Positions 1-6,197 of a DNA stretch of 13,555 bases are shown here, in pieces. Position 1 is the first letter of the stretch; every line of letters begins with the position of its first letter. Under the pieces are notes generated by a model that was given only the letters and a program-made list of their open reading frames with translations, was not told the DNA's origin and made no database searches. The translations under genes were made by a program, and so were the position numbers. The stretch spans positions 1 to 13,555 of the forward strand of contig JANTGU010000028.1 of assembly GCA_024762735.1 (NCBI GenBank), written 5' to 3'. Source of the stretch: Bacteroidales bacterium (GTDB lineage Bacteria; Bacteroidota; Bacteroidia; Bacteroidales; F082).

Positions 1-332
1 AAGAATAAGGAGAAAAAGAGCGAAAAATAAAAAAATCCCAGCCCTGCTTTTTTTCCTGAAAAGATAAAAAAGCCCGAAATAATAATGGACACATGCACCA
101 ATAACTCGATAGTAATGGGAAGGAAAAGTGCACTCCCTTTAAAGTTTTTAAATTCAAGACTTTCTAAAAATTGAGGGTTTGCTATTGAGTAAACAGCAGT
201 AAACAGGTAATAAGCCAACCCGATCATTCCGTAAACAATGAGCAATAAAGCTGCTGCCTTTACCATGAAAGGCAAGGATTTTGAAGGAGTGTCACCCGTA
301 ACGTCGCTTCTATTTTCAATGGCTTTGGACAC
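1..332 (-). CDS. Small multi-helix membrane protein, partial (runs off left edge)
   Basis: I do not recognise this gene. The frame is open for 110 codons from a GTG at 332-330 to the window edge, so the 3' end is missing. The GTG shares its G with the TAG stop of the upstream gene (TAGTG), which argues for coupled translation and for GTG as the start; the first in-frame ATG is codon 23 (266-264). The N-terminus is polar (residues 1-22), followed by hydrophobic helices at about 25-48, 68-91 and 96-110. It resembles the preceding gene product: both have a (V/I)YG motif in helix 1 and a G-(K/R)-K-(A/T)-G turn between helices 2 and 3. I infer a tandem paralogue pair in the lyase operon. Function unknown. 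A start at 266 is possible but would leave a gap after the previous stop. Confidence 0.6.
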   Translation of the reverse strand, partial: MSKAIENRSDVTGDTPSKSLPFMVKAAALLLIVYGMIGLAYYLFTAVYSIANPQFLESLEFKNFKGSALFLPITIELLVHVSIIISGFFIFSGKKAGLGFFYFSLFFSLF

Positions 333-784
333 TATTTCAAAAATTTTAGGTTTTTTGCGTAAACATACACGAAGAGGGCGGTGAGCACCACATCAAAAAA
401 CGGGAATGGCATACCGGTAAGATACAAGGTTGCTACTATTAGCAAGAATATTTGAGAAGCGGTGTAGAGATGAAATCCTGTTTTTCGCCCGTTCCACATC
501 AACAAAGCACCGGCAAAGGAGATACCGTACAAAATGGTTTGGAAAAGGAAAAAATTTTTATCGACATTCATAAACATCGACAAGTCCATGTCCATTCCAA
601 AAAACTGCACATTATCCTTGCCCTCGAACGTTTGTCGAATAAAGTCAATCATACCATAAACCACGAGGTTTGACAGCACGGAAAGGCCGCCATATATCAT
701 CGACAGTATTAAAAACACCTTAAATGCCGGAGACCTCTGCCCTGCTTCCGTGGCCATATTTTTTTCTTCTTCCATATAGTTCAT
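332..784 (-). CDS. Hypothetical four-helix inner-membrane protein
   Basis: Unrecognised 150-residue protein with predicted membrane helices at about 22-45, 78-97, 104-121 and 125-142, and no signal peptide or catalytic motif. The loop between helices 1 and 2 is methionine- and aspartate-rich (M64, M66, M70, M72; D65, D67). The ATG at 784-782 overlaps the TAA stop of the upstream ammonia-lyase (TAATG), which indicates an operon with translational coupling; M4 and M11 are alternative starts. It resembles the gene that follows it, which begins at its own stop codon. A role in transport or membrane sensing tied to the lyase substrate or product is only a guess from position. Confidence 0.75.
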   Translation of the reverse strand: MNYMEEEKNMATEAGQRSPAFKVFLILSMIYGGLSVLSNLVVYGMIDFIRQTFEGKDNVQFFGMDMDLSMFMNVDKNFFLFQTILYGISFAGALLMWNGRKTGFHLYTASQIFLLIVATLYLTGMPFPFFDVVLTALFVYVYAKNLKFLK

Positions 785-2307
785 TATCCTAAATTCCCAA
801 CTACTTTTTCAACTTCATTTAATATTTCGCACGATTTTACCACCTCTTTCATGGTGTTATGGTCTTTGTACAAGGGTCTGTCCACCTCCAAAAAATCAAC
901 GTGTTTACGAACAACCTGATGGGCTTTGGTAACCCCTGCCCCAAATTTATATTCTCTAAAATCAAGTGCCTGGGCGGCAGCCATGAATTCAATGCCCAAA
1001 ATTCCATACGCGTTATCCAGGATTTGAAAATTTTTAATGGCGGTATTCATGCCCATCGAAACAAAATCTTCCTGGTCGGCTGCTGCCGGGATAGACTGGA
1101 TAGCAGCCGGTGCCGATAAAATACGCTGTTCTACTATTTGCATATCGGCGGTGTATTGGCTCAGCATCAGTCCCGAAAACATACCGGCTCCTTTGGTAAG
1201 GAAAGGGGGTAACCCGGCACTGAGGGCAGGGTTGTTCAAACGGTTAAGGCGACGTTCGGAAAGTACACAAACCATGGTTATGGCCATGCCTGCCATCTCC
1301 ATGGGCAAGGCCACGGGTGTTCCCTGGAAGTTGGCACCCGAAAGGGCAATGTCATCTTCGGGAAAAAAGATAGGATTATCGCCCACGCCGTTCAGCTCGA
1401 TTTCTACCTGCGAGCGGGCATAACCGATGGCATCGTGCGCTGCTCCAATCACCTGCGGCGTGGAGCGCATGGAGTAGGCATCCTGTACTTTGTGTTCCAC
1501 ACGTTCTTCTTTTAAATCGCCCCCTGCCACCAGTTTCCCAATGGCCATGGCCGAACGGATAGCACCTTTGAAACCGCGTGCCTCGTGAAGTCGTGCGGTG
1601 TAAGGCCCCATGTTGGCTTTAAGGGCTTCCAGCGACATGGCAGCAGCAATTTCGGCTTGCTTTAACCAGTTTTGGGCATCATGTAAAAAGAGGGCGCTCA
1701 TGGCAGTAAGCACGTTGGAACCGTTGATGGTTCCCAACCCGTCGCGAGCCATCAATCCCGGGGGGGTGATGCCGGCACGTTTCAGTGCCTCTTTTCCTTC
1801 TAACAGTTCTCCTTTGTAATAGGCTTTTCCCTCACCCATCAGCAACAGAGCAATTTGCGCCATGGGGGCCAGGTCGCCAGAGGCACCTACCGAGCCTTTT
1901 TGACAAACGTAAGGGGTAACCTTTTTGTTGAGCATCTCGATTAAAAACAGGGTTACCTCGGGACGAATACCCGAGTTGCCGTGGGCATGTACGTTAACGC
2001 GTCCTAACATGGCAGCACGCACATAATCGAGCGGCATGGGATCACCAATACCGGCAGCATGATTATAAATAAGGTATTTCTGAAATTCCTTTACCTGCTC
2101 ATCGTTGAGCACCACTTCCGAAAATTCACCAATGCCGGTATTAACGCCATACATAATTTCGTGGGCATCAATTTTTTTTTCGAGCATGGCCCTGCAAATT
2201 TTTATCTTTTCCAAAGCATCGGGATGAAGTTCAACCTTTTTATGGTTTCGTGCAACCTCTACTACATCGTGGATGGTAAGGCCGGAACCTGTTATTACAA
2301 GTGTCAT
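784..2307 (-). CDS. hutH: MIO-dependent amino-acid ammonia-lyase, histidine ammonia-lyase-like
   Basis: Member of the HAL/PAL/TAL family, cytoplasmic homotetramers that remove ammonia from histidine or aromatic amino acids using an MIO group formed from an internal Ala-Ser-Gly. The 507 residues are the usual bacterial length. The A142-S143-G144 triad sits in a GSVGASGDLAPMAQ block. Other expected catalytic residues are present: Y53 in YGVNTG, N195 in INGSN, Y278 and R281 in the YSMR block, and F327 in GANFQG. The residues that favour histidine, H83 (NHAAG) and E413 (DQEDFVS), are both kept, whereas tyrosine and phenylalanine lyases differ there, so HAL activity is the best guess. No hutU, hutI or hutG is nearby, and no flexirubin or aryl-polyene genes are visible. 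The gene overlaps two downstream membrane-protein genes. The coding strand looks more GC-rich than the ATPase gene to its right. Confidence 0.88.
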   Translation of the reverse strand: MTLVITGSGLTIHDVVEVARNHKKVELHPDALEKIKICRAMLEKKIDAHEIMYGVNTGIGEFSEVVLNDEQVKEFQKYLIYNHAAGIGDPMPLDYVRAAMLGRVNVHAHGNSGIRPEVTLFLIEMLNKKVTPYVCQKGSVGASGDLAPMAQIALLLMGEGKAYYKGELLEGKEALKRAGITPPGLMARDGLGTINGSNVLTAMSALFLHDAQNWLKQAEIAAAMSLEALKANMGPYTARLHEARGFKGAIRSAMAIGKLVAGGDLKEERVEHKVQDAYSMRSTPQVIGAAHDAIGYARSQVEIELNGVGDNPIFFPEDDIALSGANFQGTPVALPMEMAGMAITMVCVLSERRLNRLNNPALSAGLPPFLTKGAGMFSGLMLSQYTADMQIVEQRILSAPAAIQSIPAAADQEDFVSMGMNTAIKNFQILDNAYGILGIEFMAAAQALDFREYKFGAGVTKAHQVVRKHVDFLEVDRPLYKDHNTMKEVVKSCEILNEVEKVVGNLG

Positions 2308-2381
2308 GGTTTTATCATTTTTGAAAAAAGCGAAATTAATTAATTTTATTTACACGCTTTTTCTTAAACCAAAATAAATAC

Positions 2382-2389
2382 TATTTTTG
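2382..2389 (+). promoter_or_regulatory. Bacteroidota -7 promoter element for the thioredoxin-like gene
   Basis: TATTTTTG followed by CCGCG matches the phylum's -7 consensus TAnnTTTG, 26 bp before the ATG. A run of T at 2358-2362 is at the right distance for a weak -33 box (TTTG consensus). The inferred transcript start is near 2393-2396. Confidence 0.55.
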
Positions 2390-2415
2390 CCGCGCTTTAA
2401 AAAAACAGGAAAATT

Positions 2416-2757
2416 ATGATGCTCGAGAACGAATTAATGACCCTTGAAGAAATTGAAAATCATGTGGCTAACGAAACAGCTGCCATGGTTTACTTTTATA
2501 ACGATAACTGTGCCCCGTGCCACAGCCTGAGACCTAAAGTTATCGAAATGGTAAAAAATGATTTTCCCAAAATGAAGCTGGCATTTGTAAACACGCTTAA
2601 ATATCCTGAATTACCTGCCCGCTATCATGTTTTTGCCAATCCAACGCTGATTACCTTTTTTGATGGCCGCGAGTACAAACGCGAAAGCAAATATATTTCC
2701 ATTCCACAACTTTCCGAAAGCATTGCAAGGCCTTACGGTATGATTTTCGAGAATTAA
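2416..2757 (+). CDS. Thioredoxin-like thiol-disulfide protein with CAPC active site
   Basis: A 113-residue single-domain thioredoxin-fold protein with no signal peptide, so likely a cytoplasmic thiol-disulfide exchange protein. The active site is C32-A33-P34-C35 in an NDNCAPC context, and the cis-proline loop is N75-P76-T77 (FANPTLITFFDG), as in thioredoxins. The motif is CAPC, not the canonical CGPC, and the sequence is diverged, so it is probably a specialised thioredoxin-family member and not the housekeeping TrxA. Two adjacent ATG codons (2416, 2419) can serve as start, with a weak purine stretch (aggaaaa) before them. It stands alone, divergent from the ammonia-lyase and convergent with the ATPase gene. 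Confidence 0.85.
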   Translation: MMLENELMTLEEIENHVANETAAMVYFYNDNCAPCHSLRPKVIEMVKNDFPKMKLAFVNTLKYPELPARYHVFANPTLITFFDGREYKRESKYISIPQLSESIARPYGMIFEN

Positions 2758-2762
2758 GTATC

Positions 2763-2776
2763 AAGATAACAATTTA
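2763..2776. repeat. 14-bp direct repeat, copy 1 (3' side of ATPase gene)
   Basis: AAGATAACAATTTA recurs exactly at 4013-4026, on the other side of the AAA_14/DUF4143 gene. The two copies bracket the gene but not its palindrome array. Confidence 0.5.
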
Positions 2777-2814
2777 TTAGTGGATAGTTATAGCTGCTCA
2801 CGGTTGAAGTCGGC

Positions 2815-4005
2815 TTATTCAAACAGGGTTTCAGGATTTATTTTTATTAGATCTTTCCAATGTAAACCCGAGGTGCCTGTCAATAATATTTTGTAAGGAT
2901 TATATTTTGCCTTAAAAGATGCCATGCCTTTGGTTGAGCGACTTTGTCCGCTTTTTACTTCTATACCTATTATTTTATTGCCTTTTTGAAGCACAAAATC
3001 AACTTCTTCATTCCGGTGACGCCAATAATATACTTTATAATTTCCTTCGTCAGCCTTGTTTACAAGATGAGCACCAATGGTTGATTCTATAATTTGTCCC
3101 CACCTTACAAAGTCCTTTTGAACTTCATCAAAATAGTTGGGTGATAAGGCTGATATAAAGGCCATGTTTTTTACCTGCCATTTTGGAGAAGAGGCTTTTT
3201 CGCGGTATGTTTCTTTATAATATTTGGGAATACCGGTGATTAACCCAGCAGTATCCAAAACATTTAAATAATGGGCAATGGTGGTGGTGTTGCCCGCTTC
3301 CTGCAACTGCCCCAACATTTTTGTATAGGATAATATTTGTGCCGAATAATGAACTCCCATTTCAAAAACTTGTCGCAACAAAGCAGGCTTGTTAATTTGC
3401 GACATCATTAAAATATCTTTTGACAGGGTTGCTTCAATTAGTGCGTTTTTTATGTACTCTTTCCAGCGATCCTCCTGGTTTATTAAAATAAATGATCCGG
3501 GATAACCCCCAAACCACGCGTATTGTTCTTCCTCCATGCCAAAGCATTCGTGCATTTCTGTAAAACTCCAGTGAGGTATTTTTATTAGCTCAAACCTGCC
3601 TGCAAACGATTCATGCAAACCCTTTTGCACCAACAGACCGGAAGAACCGAGGAGTATTACTTTCAGGTTAATGTTGTTAAAGGTATCAGCATCCCAAAGT
3701 TTTTTTACAATCTCACTCCAGTTCTTAACTTTCTGCACTTCATCAATGATTAACAAAAACTCATTAGGGGCACTGTTTTTCAACTCTATGCGGGCGGCTT
3801 CCCATTGTTGTTCAATCCAAACATCATCGGCAGAGGGCACATTATCAACCGTAACATAACGGTAAGGGATGGTAATTTCCTGACAAAGTTGATGAATTAA
3901 AGTGGTTTTTCCCACCTGCCGGGGACCGGTAACCGCCTGTACAAATTTTCGCGGTTGTTTCACTCTTTCTTTAAGTACCTGAAAATATGGTCTTTTGTAT
4001 TCCAT
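2815..4005 (-). CDS. AAA_14 / DUF4143 family ATPase
   Basis: A 396-residue protein of the P-loop ATPase family that combines an AAA_14 domain with a C-terminal DUF4143 domain; it is widespread and poorly characterised in Bacteroidota and archaea. Walker A is G27-PRQVGKTT-35 and Walker B is LLIID88-E89. A sensor-like LLGSSG stretch lies at 118-123 and a GGYPG motif at 166-170. The C-terminal domain has a PD-(D/E)XK nuclease-like core: E334-V-D336 followed by E349-V-K351. Whether it cuts nucleic acid is not known for the family. No helix-turn-helix or membrane helix is seen. The ATG at 4005 lies only a few bases after a -7 promoter motif, so the mRNA may be nearly leaderless. Three palindromes immediately upstream suggest tight control. 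The gene appears more AT-rich than its neighbours, and a 14-bp direct repeat flanks it, which hints at acquisition. Confidence 0.88.
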   Translation of the reverse strand: MEYKRPYFQVLKERVKQPRKFVQAVTGPRQVGKTTLIHQLCQEITIPYRYVTVDNVPSADDVWIEQQWEAARIELKNSAPNEFLLIIDEVQKVKNWSEIVKKLWDADTFNNINLKVILLGSSGLLVQKGLHESFAGRFELIKIPHWSFTEMHECFGMEEEQYAWFGGYPGSFILINQEDRWKEYIKNALIEATLSKDILMMSQINKPALLRQVFEMGVHYSAQILSYTKMLGQLQEAGNTTTIAHYLNVLDTAGLITGIPKYYKETYREKASSPKWQVKNMAFISALSPNYFDEVQKDFVRWGQIIESTIGAHLVNKADEGNYKVYYWRHRNEEVDFVLQKGNKIIGIEVKSGQSRSTKGMASFKAKYNPYKILLTGTSGLHWKDLIKINPETLFE

Positions 4006-4010
4006 AATGG

Positions 4011-4018
4011 CAAAGATA
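4011..4018 (-). promoter_or_regulatory. -7 promoter element of the ATPase gene
   Basis: On the minus strand the sequence is TATCTTTG followed by CCATT, an exact TAnnTTTG match ending 5 bp before the ATG at 4005. The expected transcript start lies at or within a few bases of the start codon. The first palindrome (4023-4044) covers the region where the -33 contact would fall. Confidence 0.6.
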
Positions 4019-4026
4019 ACAATTTA
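4013..4026. repeat. 14-bp direct repeat, copy 2 (5' side of ATPase gene)
   Basis: Exact second copy of AAGATAACAATTTA (first at 2763-2776). This copy overlaps the ATPase -7 box and the first three bases of the palindrome array. Confidence 0.5.
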
Positions 4027-4089
4027 CTCAATACACTGAGTAAAATTACTCAATGTACTGAGTAAAAATACTCATTACACTGAGTAAAA
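4023..4089. promoter_or_regulatory. Triple palindromic operator-like array upstream of the ATPase gene
   Basis: Three copies of ACTCA-N6-TGAGT, each extended by T/A bases to about 22 bp. The ACTCA arms start at 4026, 4048 and 4070, an exact 22-bp period (two helical turns, so one face of the DNA). The six-base centres are ATACAC, ATGTAC and TTACAC. The array fills the gap between the ATPase promoter and the methyltransferase stop, overlapping the -33 zone. It looks like a binding site for a dimeric regulator that binds cooperatively. No candidate DNA-binding regulator adjoins it, and the ATPase has no recognisable HTH. Confidence 0.7.
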
Positions 4090-4099
4090 TGTAAATCTC

Positions 4100-4741
4100 C
4101 TATTTTTTTCTAATCAAATAGAGTCCGTCACGGACGGAGAGCATCACTTTTTCAACGTGACTATCGCTGTTTACCATCTTGTTGAAATCCTGAATACCTT
4201 TGGTCTCTTTGTCGGTTTTGGTAAGGGGCTCCAGCACTTTGCCGCCCCAAAGTACATTGTCGGCAAGGATAAAGCCGCCCGGTCTGACTTTTGGGAAGAC
4301 CGCGTTGTAATAGTCAATGTATTGCTCTTTGTCGGCATCAATAAAAACCAGGTCGAAGGTTTGTTGTAACGAAGGAACGATTGCTGTCGCATCGCCCAAC
4401 AGCATGGTTATTTTTTTGTCGAGACCGGCCTCCGTGAAAAACCCCTTGGCCATGGTTTCAATCTCCTCGTTGTTGTCGATGGTGATGAGTTGTCCGTTTG
4501 CGGGGAGCGCCAAGGCCATGGCCACCGCCGAATAGCCGGTAAAGGTTCCGATTTCAAGAATCGCGGCAGGTTGCAACATCTGCACAATCATTTGTAAAAA
4601 CTTTCCCTGCACTTTGCCCGAAACCATGTTGGGGTAAAAGGTTTTCAGGTTAGTTTCTCGCCAGATTTTGTGAAGGATGGCTGCTTCCTCTCCGGAGTGA
4701 TCATCCAGGTACTTTTCGGTTTTGCTGTTGATAAATGGCAT
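4100..4741 (-). CDS. SAM-dependent O-methyltransferase (CCoAOMT-type, family 3)
   Basis: A 213-residue class I methyltransferase that would transfer a methyl group from S-adenosylmethionine to a catechol-like hydroxyl in the cytoplasm, using a divalent cation. The SAM-binding motif I is E63-IGTFTGYSA-72. The acidic residues after strand 2 are at TIDNNEE (87-93). The metal-binding set typical of this family is present: D135 in FIDADKEQY, and D161-N162 in ADNVLWGGK. K138 fits the catalytic lysine. Length and motif order are normal. The ATG at 4741 has a TAnnTTTG box 57 bp upstream and two 18-bp direct repeats behind it. It lies 122 bp after the M16 peptidase stop, so it is probably transcribed from its own promoter or partly by read-through. 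Physiological substrate unknown. Confidence 0.88.
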   Translation of the reverse strand: MPFINSKTEKYLDDHSGEEAAILHKIWRETNLKTFYPNMVSGKVQGKFLQMIVQMLQPAAILEIGTFTGYSAVAMALALPANGQLITIDNNEEIETMAKGFFTEAGLDKKITMLLGDATAIVPSLQQTFDLVFIDADKEQYIDYYNAVFPKVRPGGFILADNVLWGGKVLEPLTKTDKETKGIQDFNKMVNSDSHVEKVMLSVRDGLYLIRKK

Positions 4742-4797
4742 GGGTGTTGACTGTTTTTTACCTTAATGAAGGATTGTTTAGTTGGAAAATAACGGTA

Positions 4798-4805
4798 CAA
4801 ATTTA
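4798..4805 (-). promoter_or_regulatory. -7 promoter element of the O-methyltransferase gene
   Basis: The minus strand reads TAAATTTG followed by TACCG, an exact TAnnTTTG match. A TTTA at a spacing of 18 bp upstream is a weak -33 candidate. The leader would be about 50 bp. Confidence 0.5.
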
Positions 4806-4852
4806 AAAATACAAGGTTATTTTTAAACTTTTGCTTTAAAAATACAAGGTTA
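4802..4852. repeat. Two 18-bp direct repeats upstream of the O-methyltransferase gene
   Basis: TTTAAAAATACAAGGTTA occurs at 4802-4819 and again, identical, at 4835-4852 (33-bp period, 15-bp spacer). The proximal copy overlaps the -7 box and spans part of the -7/-33 interval; the distal copy lies just upstream. The 33-bp period is near three helical turns, so a pair of regulator sites is possible. Confidence 0.6.
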
Positions 4853-4863
4853 ATCCTGTTGGG

Positions 4864-6096
4864 CTACCTGTTTTTGCTTTCGTAAATGAGCGTGCTTAAA
4901 TTTTCGGGGGCAAAAGTTTCGTTGGCTACTTCTAACAGGTTAGATGGTGTTAACCGGTTGATGATGTCGATGTTTTCTTCAAATGTTTTAACCCTGTCGC
5001 GATAGAGGTGTGAGCGCGCCATGCTTAACATCTCATTGACCGGCACTTCGTAACTGATGGCCATTTGTCCGATGAATTGTTTTTGAGCCCGGTCGAATTG
5101 CAGCGTACCGATTTGCTTTTTGCTTAAAAGGTTAAGCTCTTTTTTAATCAGCTCGATCCCTTTGTTGATATGTTTTGAATCGGTACCAAGATAGACCGAA
5201 AAAACGCCCGTATCAGAATAGGGCTGGTAGTAGGATTCAACCTGGTAGGCAAAGCCATATTTTTCGCGAATACCCATGTTGAGTCTCGAGTTCATGGCAG
5301 GACCGCCCAGCAGGTTGTTCAGCAGCATCATGGCCGGTTTTTTCTCGTCCAGACGTGAACAGGCTGTCGTTCCAATCATCAGGTGCGACAGGTAGGATTC
5401 TTTTTTAATCGTTTTTTTTGAAGGGTGGTAATACCAGAACGGGGTACGGATGTTTTGAGTTTCTGACCGGGCAGGCATTCCAAAGTATTTTTCAGCCAAC
5501 CTAACCAGTTTATCGAAGTCGATATCACCCACCGAGGCCAGCACCATATGTTGGGTGTTGTAATGATTTTTTAAAAATCTTACAATATCTTCTCTATAAA
5601 AACCCTTCACCTTATCCACTGTACCCAGGATATTTCTCCCCAGCGGATGGCCGTTAAAAATCAAGTCTTCAAAGTCGTCAAAAATAAGTTCGGCAGGTGA
5701 ATCGTTGTACGAATTTATTTCATCGATGATGACCTCTTTTTCCTTTTTCACCTCTTTTTCAGGGAAGACCGAATTAAAAGCCACGTCGGCAAAAAGCTCC
5801 AGCGTGCGTTCGTAATAGGGTGAAAGCAATGAAGCGTAAATTACCGTTTCCTCTTTGGTTGTGTAGGCATTGAGTTCACCACCCACATTTTCAATTCTGC
5901 TTAAGATGTGCCAGGTTTTTCGCTTGCGGGTTCCTTTAAAAATAAGATGCTCGATCATGTGAGCCAGGCCATTCTCACTTTCCGATTCATCGCGCGAACC
6001 GGTTTCCACCATCAGCCCGCAATGCGACACCATGCCTTTTTTAGGCTTGTGAATAATTTTAATCCCGTTTGCCAGGGTATGATATTGGTATTCCAA
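4864..6096 (-). CDS. M16B family zinc metallopeptidase (insulinase/pitrilysin-like), TTG start
   Basis: A 410-residue M16B peptidase, the half-size form that works as a dimer around a closed chamber and degrades peptides. The inverted zinc motif is H46-MIE49-H50, and the third ligand fits E126 in IIDEINSYNDSP, the expected 76 residues later. The second-domain arginine and tyrosine that contact substrate fit R277 and Y284 in the GIREKYGFAY segment. The enzyme therefore looks active, not a non-catalytic partner. No signal peptide is evident, so it is probably cytoplasmic. The start is a TTG at 6096-6094: an in-frame TGA lies two codons upstream, and the next Met (residue 22) would delete the first strand (YHTLANGIKII) that is conserved in the family. 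A three-codon ATG-AAT-AAC-TGA reading frame ends 3 bp before the TTG. The gene is divergent from a potassium channel. Confidence 0.88.
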   Translation of the reverse strand: MEYQYHTLANGIKIIHKPKKGMVSHCGLMVETGSRDESESENGLAHMIEHLIFKGTRKRKTWHILSRIENVGGELNAYTTKEETVIYASLLSPYYERTLELFADVAFNSVFPEKEVKKEKEVIIDEINSYNDSPAELIFDDFEDLIFNGHPLGRNILGTVDKVKGFYREDIVRFLKNHYNTQHMVLASVGDIDFDKLVRLAEKYFGMPARSETQNIRTPFWYYHPSKKTIKKESYLSHLMIGTTACSRLDEKKPAMMLLNNLLGGPAMNSRLNMGIREKYGFAYQVESYYQPYSDTGVFSVYLGTDSKHINKGIELIKKELNLLSKKQIGTLQFDRAQKQFIGQMAISYEVPVNEMLSMARSHLYRDRVKTFEENIDIINRLTPSNLLEVANETFAPENLSTLIYESKNR

Positions 6097-6123
6097 TTTT
6101 CAGTTATTCATTTAATTAGCCGG

Positions 6124-6131
6124 CAAAATTA
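6124..6131 (-). promoter_or_regulatory. -7 promoter element of the M16 peptidase gene
   Basis: The minus strand reads TAATTTTG followed by CCGGC, an exact TAnnTTTG match, 27 bp before the TTG start. No good -33 box is seen at 18-21 bp spacing. Confidence 0.5.
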
Positions 6132-6172
6132 AGAAGATTAGCCTCCGAAATGATGCCGGAAAGATTTTTTGT

Positions 6173-6180
6173 TAATTTTA
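6173..6180 (+). promoter_or_regulatory. Probable -7 element of the potassium channel gene
   Basis: TAATTTTA followed by CGG is one base off TAnnTTTG and has the same form and distance to the ATG as the TACTTTTA box before the TPR gene. It would place the transcript start near 6184, which favours translation from 6198. Confidence 0.4.
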
Positions 6181-6197
6181 CGGTAAATAAAAAAGGT

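Noticed and set aside
1037..1423. 128-codon plus-strand ORF inside the ammonia-lyase gene
   Set aside because: It is the antisense reading of a conserved enzyme gene and has no recognisable domain.
2308..2415. Promoter of the ammonia-lyase gene
   Set aside because: The best minus-strand match is TAATTTCG near 2340-2333, one base off consensus with no -33 box; too weak to list.
2758..2814. Terminator between the convergent thioredoxin-like and ATPase genes
   Set aside because: No stem followed by a T-run could be found on either strand.
4023..4089. CRISPR-like array
   Set aside because: The units are short palindromes with 6-bp variable centres and contact each other; there are no 25-40 bp spacers and no cas genes.
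4100..6096. O-methyltransferase and M16 peptidase as one functional system
   Set aside because: They share orientation but are separated by 122 bp with a promoter motif, and nothing in their sequences links their functions.
6150..6197. 16-residue N-terminal extension of the potassium channel
   Set aside because: These codons cover a probable -7 box (6173-6180), and the ATG at 6198 gives a normal short cytoplasmic N-terminus; kept only as an alternative.
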